Shown: positions 44,564 to 56,331 of the stretch, piece by piece
Position numbering within the stretch: the first letter of the stretch is position 1
How the letters are laid out: each line of letters opens with the position of its first letter
NCBI GenBank assembly: GCA_948099385.1
Contig: CANUEZ040000165.1
Location: forward strand, 4,786,501 to 4,850,500
Length of the DNA stretch: 64,000 nt
Direction: 5' to 3'
From: Fasciola hepatica
Lineage: Eukaryota > Platyhelminthes > Trematoda > Plagiorchiida > Fasciolidae
Notes under the pieces: generated by a model
Databases searched by the model: none
What the model was told of the DNA's origin: nothing
The model's input: only the letters and a program-made list of their open reading frames with translations
Position numbers and translations under genes: made by a program

Positions 44564-44579
44564 CACGGCAGGTAAGCGC

Positions 44580-46128
44580 AGATCTGGCTCTGGTGCATCC
44601 TCCTCAGTTAGACGAGCTAGATCTCTCAGAGGAATGCGTGCGTAAGTACCTACAGGAGTTAAACAGCCATTAGTCAGCGGGCCCAGATGGCATTCATCCA
44701 GCTATCATCAAGCCTTTGGCGGATATCATAGCTCCATCGGTACGCAGACTGTACAGATCCACGTTGGACCAGGGCAAGCTGCCTCAGGACCGGAAAGTCG
44801 CGGCAGTCGTGGCAATATATAAGAGTGGGCCTAAGTCGGATGTGCAGAACTACAGGCCGGTAAGCCTAACTAGCATTCTCTGTAAAGTCCTCGAGAAGAT
44901 CATCCGTGCCCATATCTGCCAGCACTCACTGCAGCACTCCATGCTAAGCCCGGCGCAGCATGGATTCCTGAAAAATAGATCTTGCCTGACCAATCTCCTG
45001 TGCTTCTTAGATGAAGTAACTCGACGACTGGACGAAGGTAAGCAAGTTGGGGTACGCCACCTCGACTTTAGCAAGGCGTTCGACTCCGTTAATCATCGTC
45101 TTCTGCTACGCAAGATGGAGACTTTCGGTATAGGTGGGCCAGTATATAGGTGGCTGGAGGACTTGCTCTCCCACAGGACGTTTTACGTCAAAGTGGGGGA
45201 CAGATGCTCCAGTTTGGTGAACGTCACCAGTGGTGTACCTCAGGGATCCATCCTAGGCCCGGTCTTATTCTTGTTATTTATTAATGACCTAGTATCCACT
45301 CTTCAATAGCCCAGCTTTATTTTTGCGGATGATGTGAAGATTGTTGGATCTAAGGGTAGGGCGGACTTGGGCAGGGAAATGGGTACCGTCCTGAACTGGG
45401 CATACAAATGGGACTCACCTCTGAACGCTCAAAAAAGCCATTTGTTGTCAAGGGCAACAGAAAGCCTAACTGTCGCTCATGATCAAGGACTGTTCACCAT
45501 AGAGTCAGTCAGTAGAGTTAAAGACCTTGGGGTCATTATGAGCAGTGACTTCAAATGGTCGGAGCAGTGCAACGCTGCCGCGCATAAGGCTCGTGGGGAG
45601 CTCTTTAGACTGTAATCAGCTTTGTCTTGCCGGAAGCTAGAGGTATTCGTACCTATTTACATGGCTATAGTACAACCTCACTTAGATGGTAGCTTGCAGG
45701 CTTGGTCACCCTTCCACAAAAAGGACGCCGCTTGTCTAGAGAAAGTCCAAAGTCTCGCCACGCGAATGGTTGAAGGGTAGAGGGGTAAGACTTACGAGCA
45801 GAGGCTCCGTGACCTGAATCTCTTCTCGTTGGAAAGGAGGAGACGTCGAGGAGATCACATAGAATCGTTCAAGGTAATGAAGGGCTTTTCTGGCCCTAGA
45901 TCATATAGTCTATTCCAAGTGGCCGTAGACTCCAGAACAAGGGGACTTGAAAAGAAGTTGATAAAAGCCCGATCTAGGTTGATGGCTAGATAGCACTTCT
46001 TCAGCAACAGGGTTGTGAACAGTTGGAACGGTCTGCCTGGTGAAATGGTAGATCTGCAGACAGTCCAATCCTTCAGAGGTGCCCTAGATCGCAAGTGGTA
46101 CGAGATCTTTCCTTGTAGTGAGCCTTGA
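44580..46128 (+). pseudogene. CR1-type reverse transcriptase, frame kept, five stops
   Basis: Reverse transcriptase that copies the LINE RNA at the target site. In one frame: SAGPDGIHPAIIKPLAD (44674-44724), YRPVSLTSILCKVLEKIIR (about 44851-44907), HGFLKNRSCLTNLL, the first catalytic strand HLDFSKAFDSVNHRLL (about 45058-45105), GVPQGSILGPVLFLLFINDL (45232-45291), the catalytic box FIFADDVKI (45316-45342) with both Asp, VKDLGVIMSSDFKW, then the tail with RDLNLFSLERRRRRGD and FFSNRVVNSWNGLP. Stops are TAG 44671, TAG 45307, TAA 45613, TAG 45778 and TAG 45991; the natural end is TGA 46126. No frameshift was needed across 1.5 kb. Confidence 0.88.
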
Positions 46129-46400
46129 GTATATCAACTAGATGGATGACGGGTAGCACTGTGGTCCTTCTGGAGTATGTTTTAGCAGACTTTTTCCCTC
46201 ATTGCATACTGTCTCGGTGAACGCTCACGATGCATATTGTCTCTCGCTGTTGATGTGCGATGAGGTTTTCCGTTTCCCTCTCAGTTTTAGCATGGATTCG
46301 ATCAAATACACTCTGCAGTGGCGGGTGCATAACTGGTGTGCATACCATCGAAGGAATTCTGGACGCTCGATTGGCCGTGGCCGGTACCTGTCCTGTGCAG

Positions 46401-46422
46401 ACTGAACTGAACTGAACTGAAC
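46401..46422 (+). repeat. TGAAC tandem, LINE 3' tail
   Basis: Four ACTGA/TGAAC units at the 3' end of the CR1 LINE. CR1 elements typically end in short tandem repeats, so this marks the insertion's 3' border. Confidence 0.85.
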
Positions 46423-46429
46423 AGCGAGA

Positions 46430-47490
46430 GCAATTCGCGTTTAAACGTACCACTAAGATCAGATTTGTGTGGTGTGAGGTTGGCCACGACAGGATATACT
46501 CAGCGGTTCTCGTGTTTATACACCATCTGTAAATTTCGCTTTTTGGTAGCAGGTGAGGCAGAGGATGGTGTGGCAAAAAAGGTTAGGTGAACAGAGAAAA
46601 TTGAGTCTTTGTCAGAAACCGGGTGGACTATGATGGCATCAGTACTTTTGTAGCATATCCCCCCTGAAAACAAACTCGTTTAAAATGTAATGGCGAGCCT
46701 ACAGCTAGGGTGCACCCAATTTATGAATAAGCGTCTGTAGTCAGGTCTGCTGTGGAAATGATAGCCACTCATCAATACCGGCGTCGTGTCTTCTACTGTA
46801 TACAGATAGTCTTACATCTAGCAATCATAGCCATATCCTCTACTTTCAATTATTGGCTTACCGTCAGGTGCAACTGTATTTAGGAGTGCTCATCCACATC
46901 CAAGACGTATGGGTCCCTTTTACCGGTCCTGCAGGACACATGGATGTCGTATTTATTTGGTCAATAAAACTATGACCAGCCGCTTTTAAAGATTTGGAAT
47001 TCACGTGAATTAAGACCCCTTCAGCCGAGGCGTTGTCTGAAGTCTGCTTGTTTAGATCCACCTGAGGTCGTCTCAAGTTGGCTCACCGCCATTCCTTTCG
47101 GCTCTGGTCGTTAGCCAGTCTAGCCCATCATCTCCTGTCAACTCAACAGGACAACTCATATCAATAAAAATCCAATAAAGTCCGTGGTTTTGCCTATCTC
47201 CACCGCTGGACTATAATCGCATCCGCGGAGATCTCTCGCTTATCCAAACTGCCATATAGACTTCACCGAAAGGTGATACAAAGATAAGGGGGGTCACTGG
47301 AAAGGGCGAATTTACCTTCCACACGAACAACTTAACTTCTGAGACTTACATGTCTCAGAGGTAGAATATAATCGATGTTAAAAGGACATGGAAATAACCC
47401 ACATATACATAACTATATATGCACAGTGAGGCTGAATTGTGTGTTGCACTAGAAAGGGAGCCACATTGACGAGTGACGCACAGATAATAA
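46430..47490. other. Unassigned stretch
   Basis: About 1.1 kb without a recognised gene or element end. Composition is mixed, and frames are short. Confidence 0.35.
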
Positions 47491-47493
47491 GCG

Positions 47494-47822
47494 CTCCGGA
47501 TACCAGGTACTAACTAGACTCCCAGAATAGCCTAAGGAACGGGCAACAAGCCAAAATTTCCGACGTCTGCCAGAAGACGATGAAAGTCAGCGGAATAGGT
47601 GAAGGATGTTTTGTACTGAAACAAAATCGTTCACGATTACGTTTGGCAGCGACACCGGGCCTGATACTAGCTAAGGGAGCTGAAGTTCCAACCACCCTCA
47701 TGCATAAAAGTCACAAATGTATTTTTCAATTGACTGAAGCCCATTTCCCTTAAAACAAGCAGACTCCGCACAAACAGCCCAGCGTCATCGAACAACGTAC
47801 AAGCCGCCTAGAGCTGAGTGCT
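47494..47822 (+). pseudogene. Inverted duplicate of the ORF at 57.1-57.4 kb, broken
   Basis: About 330 bp matching 57060-57385 in reverse at roughly 93-95%. The frame starting MKVSGIGEGCFVLKQ at 47581 is open for 57 codons, then hits TAA at 47752-47754 where the other copy has TAC. Beyond that the reading is degraded. Both copies start sharply at CTCCGGATACCAGGTACTAA. The protein is unknown to me. Confidence 0.6.
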
Positions 47823-47829
47823 GATGAAT

Positions 47830-48985
47830 TATGTTTGTCCGTGGTAATTTTTCGTCGCAAACTTAGGCACTCAAGCTGTCATCTCCAGATCGCTACGGAC
47901 ATACTGAATTATTTGTCTGGGGGAATTCTGGATGGAATCAATAAGGCCACTCATTTCAGCTCCATTGTGGTTTTCCTCCGGTTTACTGGTCCCAACAAAG
48001 ATCTAAGCAACGTATGGATTGCCACAGCAATTTTCCTGGCAGAATGGAAGGTGGAATTATTTCCAGTAGATCAATCACCGACGGCAATATGAACAACAAT
48101 TCGCACCATGTTTGAGGCTTTTCAAGTGTCGCAAATGAAAACTGGGAGGTTTCTTCTAAAACTTTCCAATCCAAACCTAAAGTCCTCTTCAGCACCGGCA
48201 GATAATCGCCCACCAAAATGGGAAGCACCAGCTCGGAGTTCGGCAAAACATCCGGCACCTCCCTACGAACACACACCCACTTATGAAGCAGAAAGCCATC
48301 GCGTGACGTAAATTCACCTATCTGGATCGCAAAAGGAGCATCCCCAACCTTGAGTATATTGATCAGCGGATCACACTCCATCTATCACTTGCCCTACTGT
48401 ACCTTCAGCGCAAGTTGCGACCACCAGCACCACTTACAACACACTCTCTTGGCACGAGCCAGAGTGCAATGTGTACTCAGACCCTGTGAAAACATCCGCT
48501 GTTGGGTCGCCATGGTCTTTTCTCGGGGACTTTCTCGGGGAACGCTATCGTAGAAGCAAGATACTACACCTTCCTATATTTGGTGGGCCTAGCCCATCTT
48601 TTGTCTTTAATTTATTTCAATTGAGTGACCTAGCCAGGTCAAGTTCAAGGCAGTTTTTTCCTTCTTGGTGCACATATGCTGCCTTATATTATATTTTTAG
48701 ATTGGGTACAAAAAGCTTTTTCCTCTGGTCATCATTATCGTTCCGGTCAATTTTCCTTCGCATTCTTCCAAGTATTTCGGCAATCCAGGGGTAGTTAACA
48801 ATTTAGAATCCCAGCCTAGTTTACTTCCATAGTAAACACCGTTTTTCCTGGTGAACACACAGTAACAGTCTGACTACGAACCGGGGTCACATGCGAGGCA
48901 CACGAAAATCCCTGAGTTCATACTGAAGTTCTGGAAGTTTTCATCGCAATTCCTGAGTCTTACTTCCAGGAGGCTCGAGTATCTG
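47830..48985. other. Unassigned stretch before gypsy gag
   Basis: A 132-codon minus-strand frame (47983-48381) and several plus-strand frames are open, but none carries a motif I know. It may be the LTR and leader of the gypsy element whose gag follows; no LTR pair was found. Confidence 0.35.
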
Positions 48986-48989
48986 GCCA

Positions 48990-49610
48990 GTGACCCAGAT
49001 ACAATGAACTGCTCTATGCAATCCAAGTCGGTATGGTTTCAGCAGTCCTAGCTAAAAAGATTCTGCCAACCTGGGATATCTTTGTGGCTCCGAAACTTAC
49101 GTGAGAGATTTGACACCCTCACATTTGTCACGGAGATTGCGTTCATCAGTAGGAACGACATCCATAGACGGTGTAGTCCTGCCTCGATTATGGATACAAC
49201 GAATACCACCGTATGCCCACACTGTAGCATCAGCTTTATCACAGATCGCCATCTTAGATAAGTGCGCAGTGACTGCGGAGAAAGACCTCGACTATTCAAG
49301 CCCGCCTGCCTCAAAAGCCCACTTACTCACCAACTTCACTGCCACTCCCTTGGATGCTGCCTTCAACCCTACACCAAAGACCACTCACCGCAACGCACCC
49401 AGTAACAAATCTGATATTCAGACGCTATGTGAGGACTGTGTTTTCTTAGTGGTTGAAGGGCAAGAGTGCATCCCGAAAAATCCTTCACCAATGGAGCCTG
49501 GCCGGTATTATTCTCACAACCTGTGCACCCAAGCAAAATTTCCGATGCGACAAGAGTTACTACGACCGCCGTTTTAAATTCTCGGCTCTGAGATGCGAAA
49601 AGCCCCATGG
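48990..49610 (+). pseudogene. Ty3/gypsy gag fragment (CsRn1-like)
   Basis: The open frame 49101-49577 reads PSHLSRRLRSSVGTTSIDG then LPRLWIQRIPPYAHTVASAL and AILDKCAVTAEKDLD. This fits the capsid C-terminal part of helminth gypsy Gag: SQLLRxMRxxAGxTxxxxxxLRxLWLQRLPxxxQAxL and LDKLAxxADKI. The end RYYSHNLCTQAKF may be the remains of the CWYHxxFGxxAxxC zinc-finger-like motif. Upstream to about 48990 the frame is broken. The pol part of this element resumes at 51765, after a CR1 insertion. Confidence 0.65.
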
Positions 49611-50029
49611 TTTCCGCTTCAGCTAGGTGATGGTGGCAAGCTCTACCGGCACAAGCCCCCTAGTCGCCTCATTTAAGGTAAAGACAAGACTGGTGGTGCG
49701 CAGTTCTCGATCGACGGGCAAGCACAGATCAAAATAAGCCAAATTCAAAACGGTCCACCCTCCTTCCAATAACACTGACACTGCCAGCCGCCAGTAGCAC
49801 TCTCATCCCAGTATAAGATATCCAATTTCTCACTCCAGATCTCGGTTTGCGTTGCTCTTTCTCACGGGATTTGCTGTCGCCCAGGAGCATCAGGCTATCC
49901 CAGGCTCGATTTTTTCAGAAATCCATGGTCTAGTTGTCGATCGCGGTAGGCGACTGCACAAACCCTGCGACGGGAAGCAAAATACAAGTAGGAGAAGTCG
50001 GGCTTGCTCCACTGTTTATAGCTGTGAGG

Positions 50030-51565
50030 TGATGATGATCATGATGGGGGTGAGATGCCAGAGGAAAGGCTCAAGGCCATTGTCGAAGCAATTCGTAAGA
50101 CAGGATCCAGGCAGAAGGCGGAGAATTGTAAACCAGTCAGACTAACATTAGTGTTGTTCAAATGCTTTGAACGTGTAACCAGAAAGCTGTTATGTCTGCA
50201 TCTAGTTATTAACAACCGACTGACACCTGCACAACATGGGTTTGTTGAAAAAAGATCGTGTTTGACAAATCTAATGACGTCCTCAGACGAGCCCACAAGA
50301 CGGATAGATGAAGGTACGACGGTGGAGGTTTGTTATTTGGATTTCAGCAAGACTTTCGACTCTGTGAGTCATCGCCTGCTGGACTATAAATTGCAGACCT
50401 TTGGGATGAGCGGGAAAGCGAGATTGGGTAGCACACTTCCAAAAGAATTGTAGCTTTTTTTTCAAGGCAGGGGATTATCTAAAGAGACCGAATAAGGTTA
50501 CCGGTGGTGTGCCGCATTGTTAAGTACTGGGGCCTTTGTTCTTCCTCTTGTATATAAATGACCTAGCGGAAGAAATGAGTAAACCGTGTTTCATCTTTGC
50601 GGATGATCTGAAGATGGTGAGCAGCGATTGAGCACAGGATATAAATGCGGTGCTCAGATGGGCAGAACGATGGGATTTACCACCGAATCTCGCCAAATGT
50701 CAAGTTCTGACCACTAACATAGACAAAAAGAACAGTATTCCATATAAGATTGTGTCGGAGGTAAAAGGCCTGGGTTTGATAGTCACGCAGGGGTTAAATC
50801 CTTCAAGGCAGTGCCAGAGAGCTGCCAATATGACCAGAGGGGTATTAACCAGGGTATGCAATACTATCACATGCAAAGAACCAGAAGTGTTCAGCCAGTT
50901 TTACAAGGTTCTGGTGTGACCTCTTCTGGGGTACTGTGTGCAGGCATGGGTTCTCTATTATCGCAAGGATAAGGAGTGCTTGGAGCGGATGCAGCGAATT
51001 GCAACTAGAATAATCGCCGGTCAGAGGAAGAAACCTTAAGCCCAGAGTCTAGAGGATCTTGATCTCTTCTCTTAAGGGCGGAATGGAGGGCAAGGTGACC
51101 TAATAGAAACGTTCAAGATCACAAAAGGCCTGCAGGGTATAGAAGTGGGTGATTTTTTGCTTCTGCTCTTGAATGCGGCACCAGGAATCAGTCCTAAGCT
51201 ACAAGGGCACACTCAAGGCTGGACATACGGGTTAAATCTTTTACGAATGGGGTTGTACCTATGTGGAATGGACTGTTAGAGGATTCTGTTAGATGCAGCA
51301 ATGTACCAATTTGTAAGGAGGGCCCCAATTGACGCTGGATTACAGTATACTCAGAGCTAGCTGTGTGAACTAGGGGTGAGGTAATGAGTCCCCTGTATTT
51401 TTGTCAATGAACTTGCCTGTAGAGGTGATACTTCCTCGCAAATTCTGCGTTCCAGACAAAACATTCAACGGTCAGTTTTGGGGGATAAGGAAACTCACTG
51501 ACAACACGACGATCTGGATGCTCGACCGGTCTCGGCCGCTGTCGTCCTGTGGAAACTGAACTGGG
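50030..51565 (+). mobile_element. CR1-superfamily LINE, second copy, in gypsy
   Basis: A CR1 copy lying between the gag (to about 49.6 kb) and pol (from 51.77 kb) of a gypsy element, so it probably inserted into it. RT landmarks: NCKPVRLTLVLFKCFERV, LTPAQHGFVEKRSCLTNLM, YLDFSKTFDSVSHRLL (about 50334-50381), a frameshift, LFFLLYINDLAEEM, the box FIFADDLKMV (50589-50618), WAERWDLPPNLAKCQVL, VKGLGLIV. Stops are TAA 50521, TGA 50629, TGA 50917 and more. The 3' end CTCGGCCGCTGTCGTCC..GTGGAAACTGAAC matches the first copy. Confidence 0.85.
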
Positions 51566-51764
51566 TTAGATTGAGCTACATTGAATATCATTACATGACC
51601 CAAGCTAAATAGGTAACAATTCTAATGTCGATTCCTAAGTCTTGAGCGGAAATTAGAAGCCTGTCCATTAATTACCGTAATCTGGCTCGCCCGAGTAACA
51701 ACCTGCCCCCTCTGTCACACTCGGACCTCGGGCTTCTGATCACAAGTTAGCCCTAAAAAGCTCT

Positions 51765-53815
51765 GTGAGGTCTGCCCCGAGTTCCAGAAAAAGCTCAAAC
51801 AGGGAATCATCCGGTCTCCCAAGGGTCCCCGGGCATCACCCTACACACGACCCCAAAGAAGTCAACCTACGACCGGAGATTGTGCGGAGATTACTGCTCA
51901 CCCAACCGAGTGACCGCGCCCGACGGTTAACGTATCGTGCCCATCACGCTCCTCGCAGTTGGTTTGGTTGGTGGGGTAGTTTTCAACTGGAAGGACTTGA
52001 TGCGGACACAACCCAATACAGGTAGCTGAGGGAGGTATCTTCAAAACAGTTGAAAAAACTACTGTCGATTTATAAGAATGCCGTTTGGACTTAGCTGTGT
52101 TGCGCAAACTTTTCAGCGTTTCATTGATACGGCATGTAGTGGTTTGGATTTCGCGTTCAGTTACATCGACGACATCCCGAATTGCCAGCTTGTCTAAGGC
52201 AGAACATCTAACGAATCTGCGCACACCTAGTGATCGACTGTCTCAGCACAAGGTCATAGCCGAAGCGAAAAGTGTGTATTAGGAGCCGACACAATCAAAA
52301 CAGTAGGTCACATGTTTACTTTCACAGGGATCATACCGCTGAAAGATAAATAGCAGAGTATCCTGGACCACCCAGAACCCACTTCACTCAAGGAACTACG
52401 GCGGTCCGAAGGGGTTGACCAACTTTTATCGGAGTTGCATTTTATAAATGCCCGGTTAATGCACGCGTTCGTAGATCTGTTGAAGGGCAAAGTGAATAGG
52501 CCGGTTTTCACAGAAACGGCTAGAAGGACATTGGCTATACTGAAGCGAGCTATCAGCGACACAGCCCCATTATCTCACCTTGAGCCAAATGCCAGATTGC
52601 TTCAGTTATCGAAGCATCGGACAAAGCTTTGGATACGGTGATGCTACAACATCTAGCTGAAACTCGGCAACAAACTGCACCTTCCTCCAAAATGCTATAT
52701 TCGGCCGAGTCCATGTATGAAGCTTTTGGCCGCGACATCCTTGCGATCTACCTGAGTTTTTGCTATTTGGGATATTTTTCAGAGGGATGTGAATTCACAG
52801 TAAACACCGACCATGAATCAGTCATCGACTTATTGCGTGCCACCACAGACACATGTTCTCTCAAGATATTCACCCGGTGCAAAAGCGATGCGCGCCATAT
52901 CTCAGGTGTTGATGATCCCGATGCTGGCGCGCTTTCTCACATTTACAGCCCAGATCTCAACACCACCGGCCCGATCAACCTCGAGGCTATCGCGTCCGCA
53001 CAAACAGATGGTCCCGAGGTACAGCAACTACGCAGCACGTCACCGCTGAGGGTCCAGTCGGTTCTCATTCATTCAACCAAAGTTCACACATCGTGGAACA
53101 TGTCCAAAGGCCACCAGAGACTAGTCGTGAGGTCAGTTTTAAGCCACAGGTTTTCGAAACATCCTACGGATTGTCCCACCCGGGTATGAGGGCCTCCTCT
53201 GAACTAGTCGGCCGCGGTCATGTTTGGCAAAACATGAACAGCGAAGTCGCTACATGACCCAAATCAGCATCAAGTGTCAACAGCTGAAAGCGTATTGGCA
53301 CGCAAAAATCTCACTATCAAAATTTCCAGCTGTCGGCCTACGTTTCCAGCACGTGCGTGTTGATCTAGTAGGGTCATTGCTTCCTTCAAATGGTAGTATA
53401 TATCTTCTTAATCCCGTAGATCGTTTCAACATATGGCCGTTAGCCCTACTTTTGCACAAAGCAGCTGGCGGAACAGTCACCCAAGCCTTCTCAGGGCAAT
53501 GAGTTGCAGCATTTGGTTCTCCAGTCGTGGTTATCGTAGTCAGCAGCTCGTATTTCTAGAGAATCCCCAGTAGTCTTCTGCAACGTTTAGGCACCTGTCG
53601 CGCTTATAATACAGCCTACCACCCGTGAGCAAACAAAAGGGAGAAAGTTTTCATTGGCGACTAAAGACAGCCTGTACGGCTCAAAAATACCAAAACTAGC
53701 GGGAATCACTTCCGCTAGTAGGCCTAGGCTGTTTCAAAGCTGACAAGGCTGATATATGAACCAAATCAGCCGAAGTAATATCCGATTGCGAGCTTTAAAC
53801 TCCCGGTGACATGGA
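51765..53815 (+). pseudogene. Ty3/gypsy RT, RNase H and integrase, frameshifted
   Basis: RT begins LKQGIIRSPKGPRASP (about 51793-51840) and TTGDC. After breaks comes CVAQTFQRFID (52092-52125) and the catalytic box FSYIDDIP, which keeps Y-I-D-D (about 52155-52178). The connection domain has SLKELRRSEGVDQLL and TLAILKRAISDTAPL. RNase H covers 52629-52960: VMLQHLAETRQQ, SKMLYSAESMYEAFGRDILA, FTVNTDHESVI, ARHISGVDDPDAGALS. Integrase follows: a GMRASSELVGRGHVWQNMNS zinc-binding-region block, RFQHVRVDLVGSLLPSNGS with its catalytic Asp (53345-53398), LGTCR..AYHP and WRESLPLV. The last sequence before the LTR is PGDMEAS. Confidence 0.87.
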
Positions 53816-53844
53816 AGCTTCCAGGCCAATCGTCACTCTTGATG

Positions 53845-54303
53845 GCGTTGACCACAACAAGCCTTGAGCAGTACGTAACCGAATTAGTACGAATCCCGAA
53901 ACCAAAACAAGACCGGTCCGTAGCTTCTACGATACTGAATCGTTGAATGAAAAACCTCATAAAACATGTACAAACCTTAAATTTGCGATCACACAGACTC
54001 AAAATCGCGAACCAAGTTTACGGAGTGTGAGAGACAAGCAAGTGCATCACGCAGGTCCAGTATGGGATATGACAAAGTAGCGCGTTGAAGGCGAATAAAC
54101 AAGGGTTAGTTCGTAAAAATGTGGGTTGAACGAAACACGCAAATAATATATGTAAGTGAGTAATCCCACGAAATCACGATATTATATTGTCTTCGAAGGA
54201 TTTTCCACAAATGATAGTTACACCGCCCACCAAAATCCTTCCAGTCTTAGCAGGGTCTAAGGTTTGTGAATAAGGGTACCGATTCTCGCTACCTGCCTAG
54301 GCC
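53845..54303 (-). repeat. BEL-type LTR and polypurine-tract region, minus strand
   Basis: On the minus strand 54303-54223 reads CAGGTAGCGAGAATCGG, AAACCTTAGAC and CTGGAAGGATTTTGG, matching the 3' end of the BEL element at 36361-36441. It is followed by TGTAACTATCATTTGTGG and AAAATCCTTC, the start of an LTR running to about 53845. The LTR aligns with 44188-44563 (shared TACGATACT, CATCACGCAGGTCC, GACAAAGTAGCGC). It abuts the end of the plus-strand gypsy integrase. Confidence 0.7.
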
Positions 54304-54479
54304 CTGCTGCCAGTGCATGTTACTGATACCGTTGACGTCCGGAATATACTAAAGTGCACGGTTGCACGTGATCCGGTGGGCCAGCCGAAGATATGTTCTG
54401 CATTGTCCGCAGGAGCCGCTGCTCAGCCGCGGACGCGAAGCGAGATGTGTAGAGACTCCGAGCCCATGTACCGTCTTTC

Positions 54480-54857
54480 AGAAGGCAGTTGTGTAAGTGC
54501 ACTTGCGTGTGTGTGCGAAGAAGCCACAATAGTGGTCACGCATGGAGTCGTTTCCAGCAAGGTCAGTAACAAAAGAAATCGTGACCCAGTGTCGTGCCTC
54601 AATGGGGTTGGGGGGGGGGGAGCATGCGTTTCATGCGAGTGTGGCGAGTGCGAGTAGGCATGTGCTTCGGTACGCGAGGGAACCACAACAATTATCATTT
54701 GCGGAAATGTTTTCAACAATGTAAATAACAAGATAAGTGTTAGTTCATACAAAAGTAGGTCGTAATGAGCACATAAATAGCATATGTACCTAGGCAACTT
54801 CACGAAATTACAACTTTATAGTGCTTTTGAAGGATTTTTCACAACCCATTGTTACGC
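54480..54857 (-). repeat. Third BEL-type LTR-like end, minus strand
   Basis: The right end, read on the minus strand, is GCGTAACAATGGGTTGTG then AAAAATCCTTCAAAAGC and AATTTCGTGAAG, aligning with the LTR at 53845-54222. The left part is degraded and holds a G11 run (54610-54620). With the previous entry it may form an LTR pair with almost no interior, a deletion derivative. Confidence 0.5.
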
Positions 54858-54859
54858 TG

Positions 54860-56330
54860 GCTACGCTGTCAAGCCAAAGAATTAAATGCCTGAAAAGCAA
54901 CTAGCCGCGAGTCGTGAATGAAACACGACGGTGTGCGTAAACCCTTGCATCCAGAACGGTAAGCGTTTTCCTCCTGTAGCTCTATAACCTGTTTACTCCA
55001 GCCTTTACTCTTTTTAGACAAAAGTTTCAGCATCGACCACAGCGGCAGAGAGGATACGGTTCCCATGGTCCGACCTAATTCAGCCCCCCCGGCCGAATCC
55101 ACTCCGTCCAGTTTGGCTACATCGAATTCTTGGGATCGGCACCCACTTTTCCTGAGCCAACCAAGCCAACTCCCATAACTCAATTGCCCGGTTGATGTGA
55201 AGCAACTCTTTACACAGAGTCGCCCTCACTAACCTCCGCCCGAGAATGGGTGACCAAGAAAACCGTCTCTTTTCCAGATACCATATTTTTTATTCCGTAA
55301 GTAAACAAAAAACCCTGCACACAAAAAGGTTTTTGGTTCTCCTTCCGTAGTTTTTGCTTCTCACCCGAATTTTGGTTCCTCATCGCGGCCATCTACAACT
55401 TCTCTTTTCTCGCTAACGACTATGTTCATGTTCTGCTTACCTTCCCCCTCCTGATACTACCGTCGAAAGCCAAAACTTTTGGAGCAAATTCGCACTGCCT
55501 TTAAATACCCTTTTTGACGACGGCATGATCCAGGCTGCTTCCCGGTAAGTTCTAGTATTATTCAAGCACTACGCTCGCACTAGGCAACCATAAGCAGAAT
55601 AAATGAACTGCCGAAAGGCCTAACCACGACATCCATTGACCAAGCCAAACCTGTATTAGGTCATTCCCTGGAATGAGCGGAGAGAAACCTCTAATGCGAT
55701 CATCGCCTTGAGCGCCGGAAACCCTACTTGGCAGGTTGAGCCTACGAGAGTTTTCAGGGTGGGTAGCCAGCTACGGCGGCTCTCCCCGGTTTCTCGCTCA
55801 GAACCAAACGCTTTATTCTACATCACGTAACTGTGTTCTCTCCCTTGCTTTTTTCTACATCATACCCCGGAGGACCCGAGTTTTCAATTCAGTTTTAAAT
55901 AGAATAAAACAGTTTCAATCGTTTTTTACTCTTTTCCAGAAAATCCACTCACGCCGGGCTAACCCCACAAGCTTCTTTTGTTATCGTGTTTCTTCTCTCT
56001 GTCAGGTGACCGGATACCATCCACAGGCGTAGCAACCATAGATCCGAAAACTTTTGAGCTGCGGTCCGAGCCCACGGACGATCTCAAGGTTGCAAGGAGC
56101 TTTAACATTTATTCGTTTCACTGAAGTCCTCAAGTGTGACATACTCTTCTCTCTCCAGACTTCTAAATCGAAGCCTTCTTGCAGGCGGCTATCTAGGAGC
56201 GGGCCTTTATAGTGAGCGGCCGACCACGCTCGTTCGACCGTACGTTCAGCGTAAGTGGCAGTCGCTAAAGCTACTTCCGATACAAGCCTTCGGCTCAGGC
56301 CAGTGCGCGGTGTGCACCCAGGCCCAACAA
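54860..56330. other. Unassigned, partly pyrimidine-rich
   Basis: A 104-codon minus-strand frame (54869-55183) and a 98-codon plus frame (55736-56032) are open but unrecognised. From about 55380 the plus strand is CT-rich, as in the dispersed repeat family, without a visible terminus. Confidence 0.35.
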
Positions 56331-56331
56331 G

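Larger units (their letters stand above)
44575..46425 (+). mobile_element. CR1-superfamily LINE, 5'-truncated
   Basis: A non-LTR element of CR1 type that begins just after the LTR target duplication, within the pre-RT region, and ends in a TGAAC tandem (46401-46422). Its 3' end TGGCCGTGGCCGGTACC..TGTCCTGTGCAGACTGAAC is shared with the second CR1 copy (51530-51565). The coding region 44580-46128 is one continuous frame interrupted only by stop codons. Confidence 0.88.

Noticed and set aside
44580..46128. TAG reassigned as a sense codon
   Set aside because: The residues expected at the five stop positions differ from one another, the BEL gag-protease ORF needs no reassignment, and flatworm nuclear genes use the standard code as far as known.
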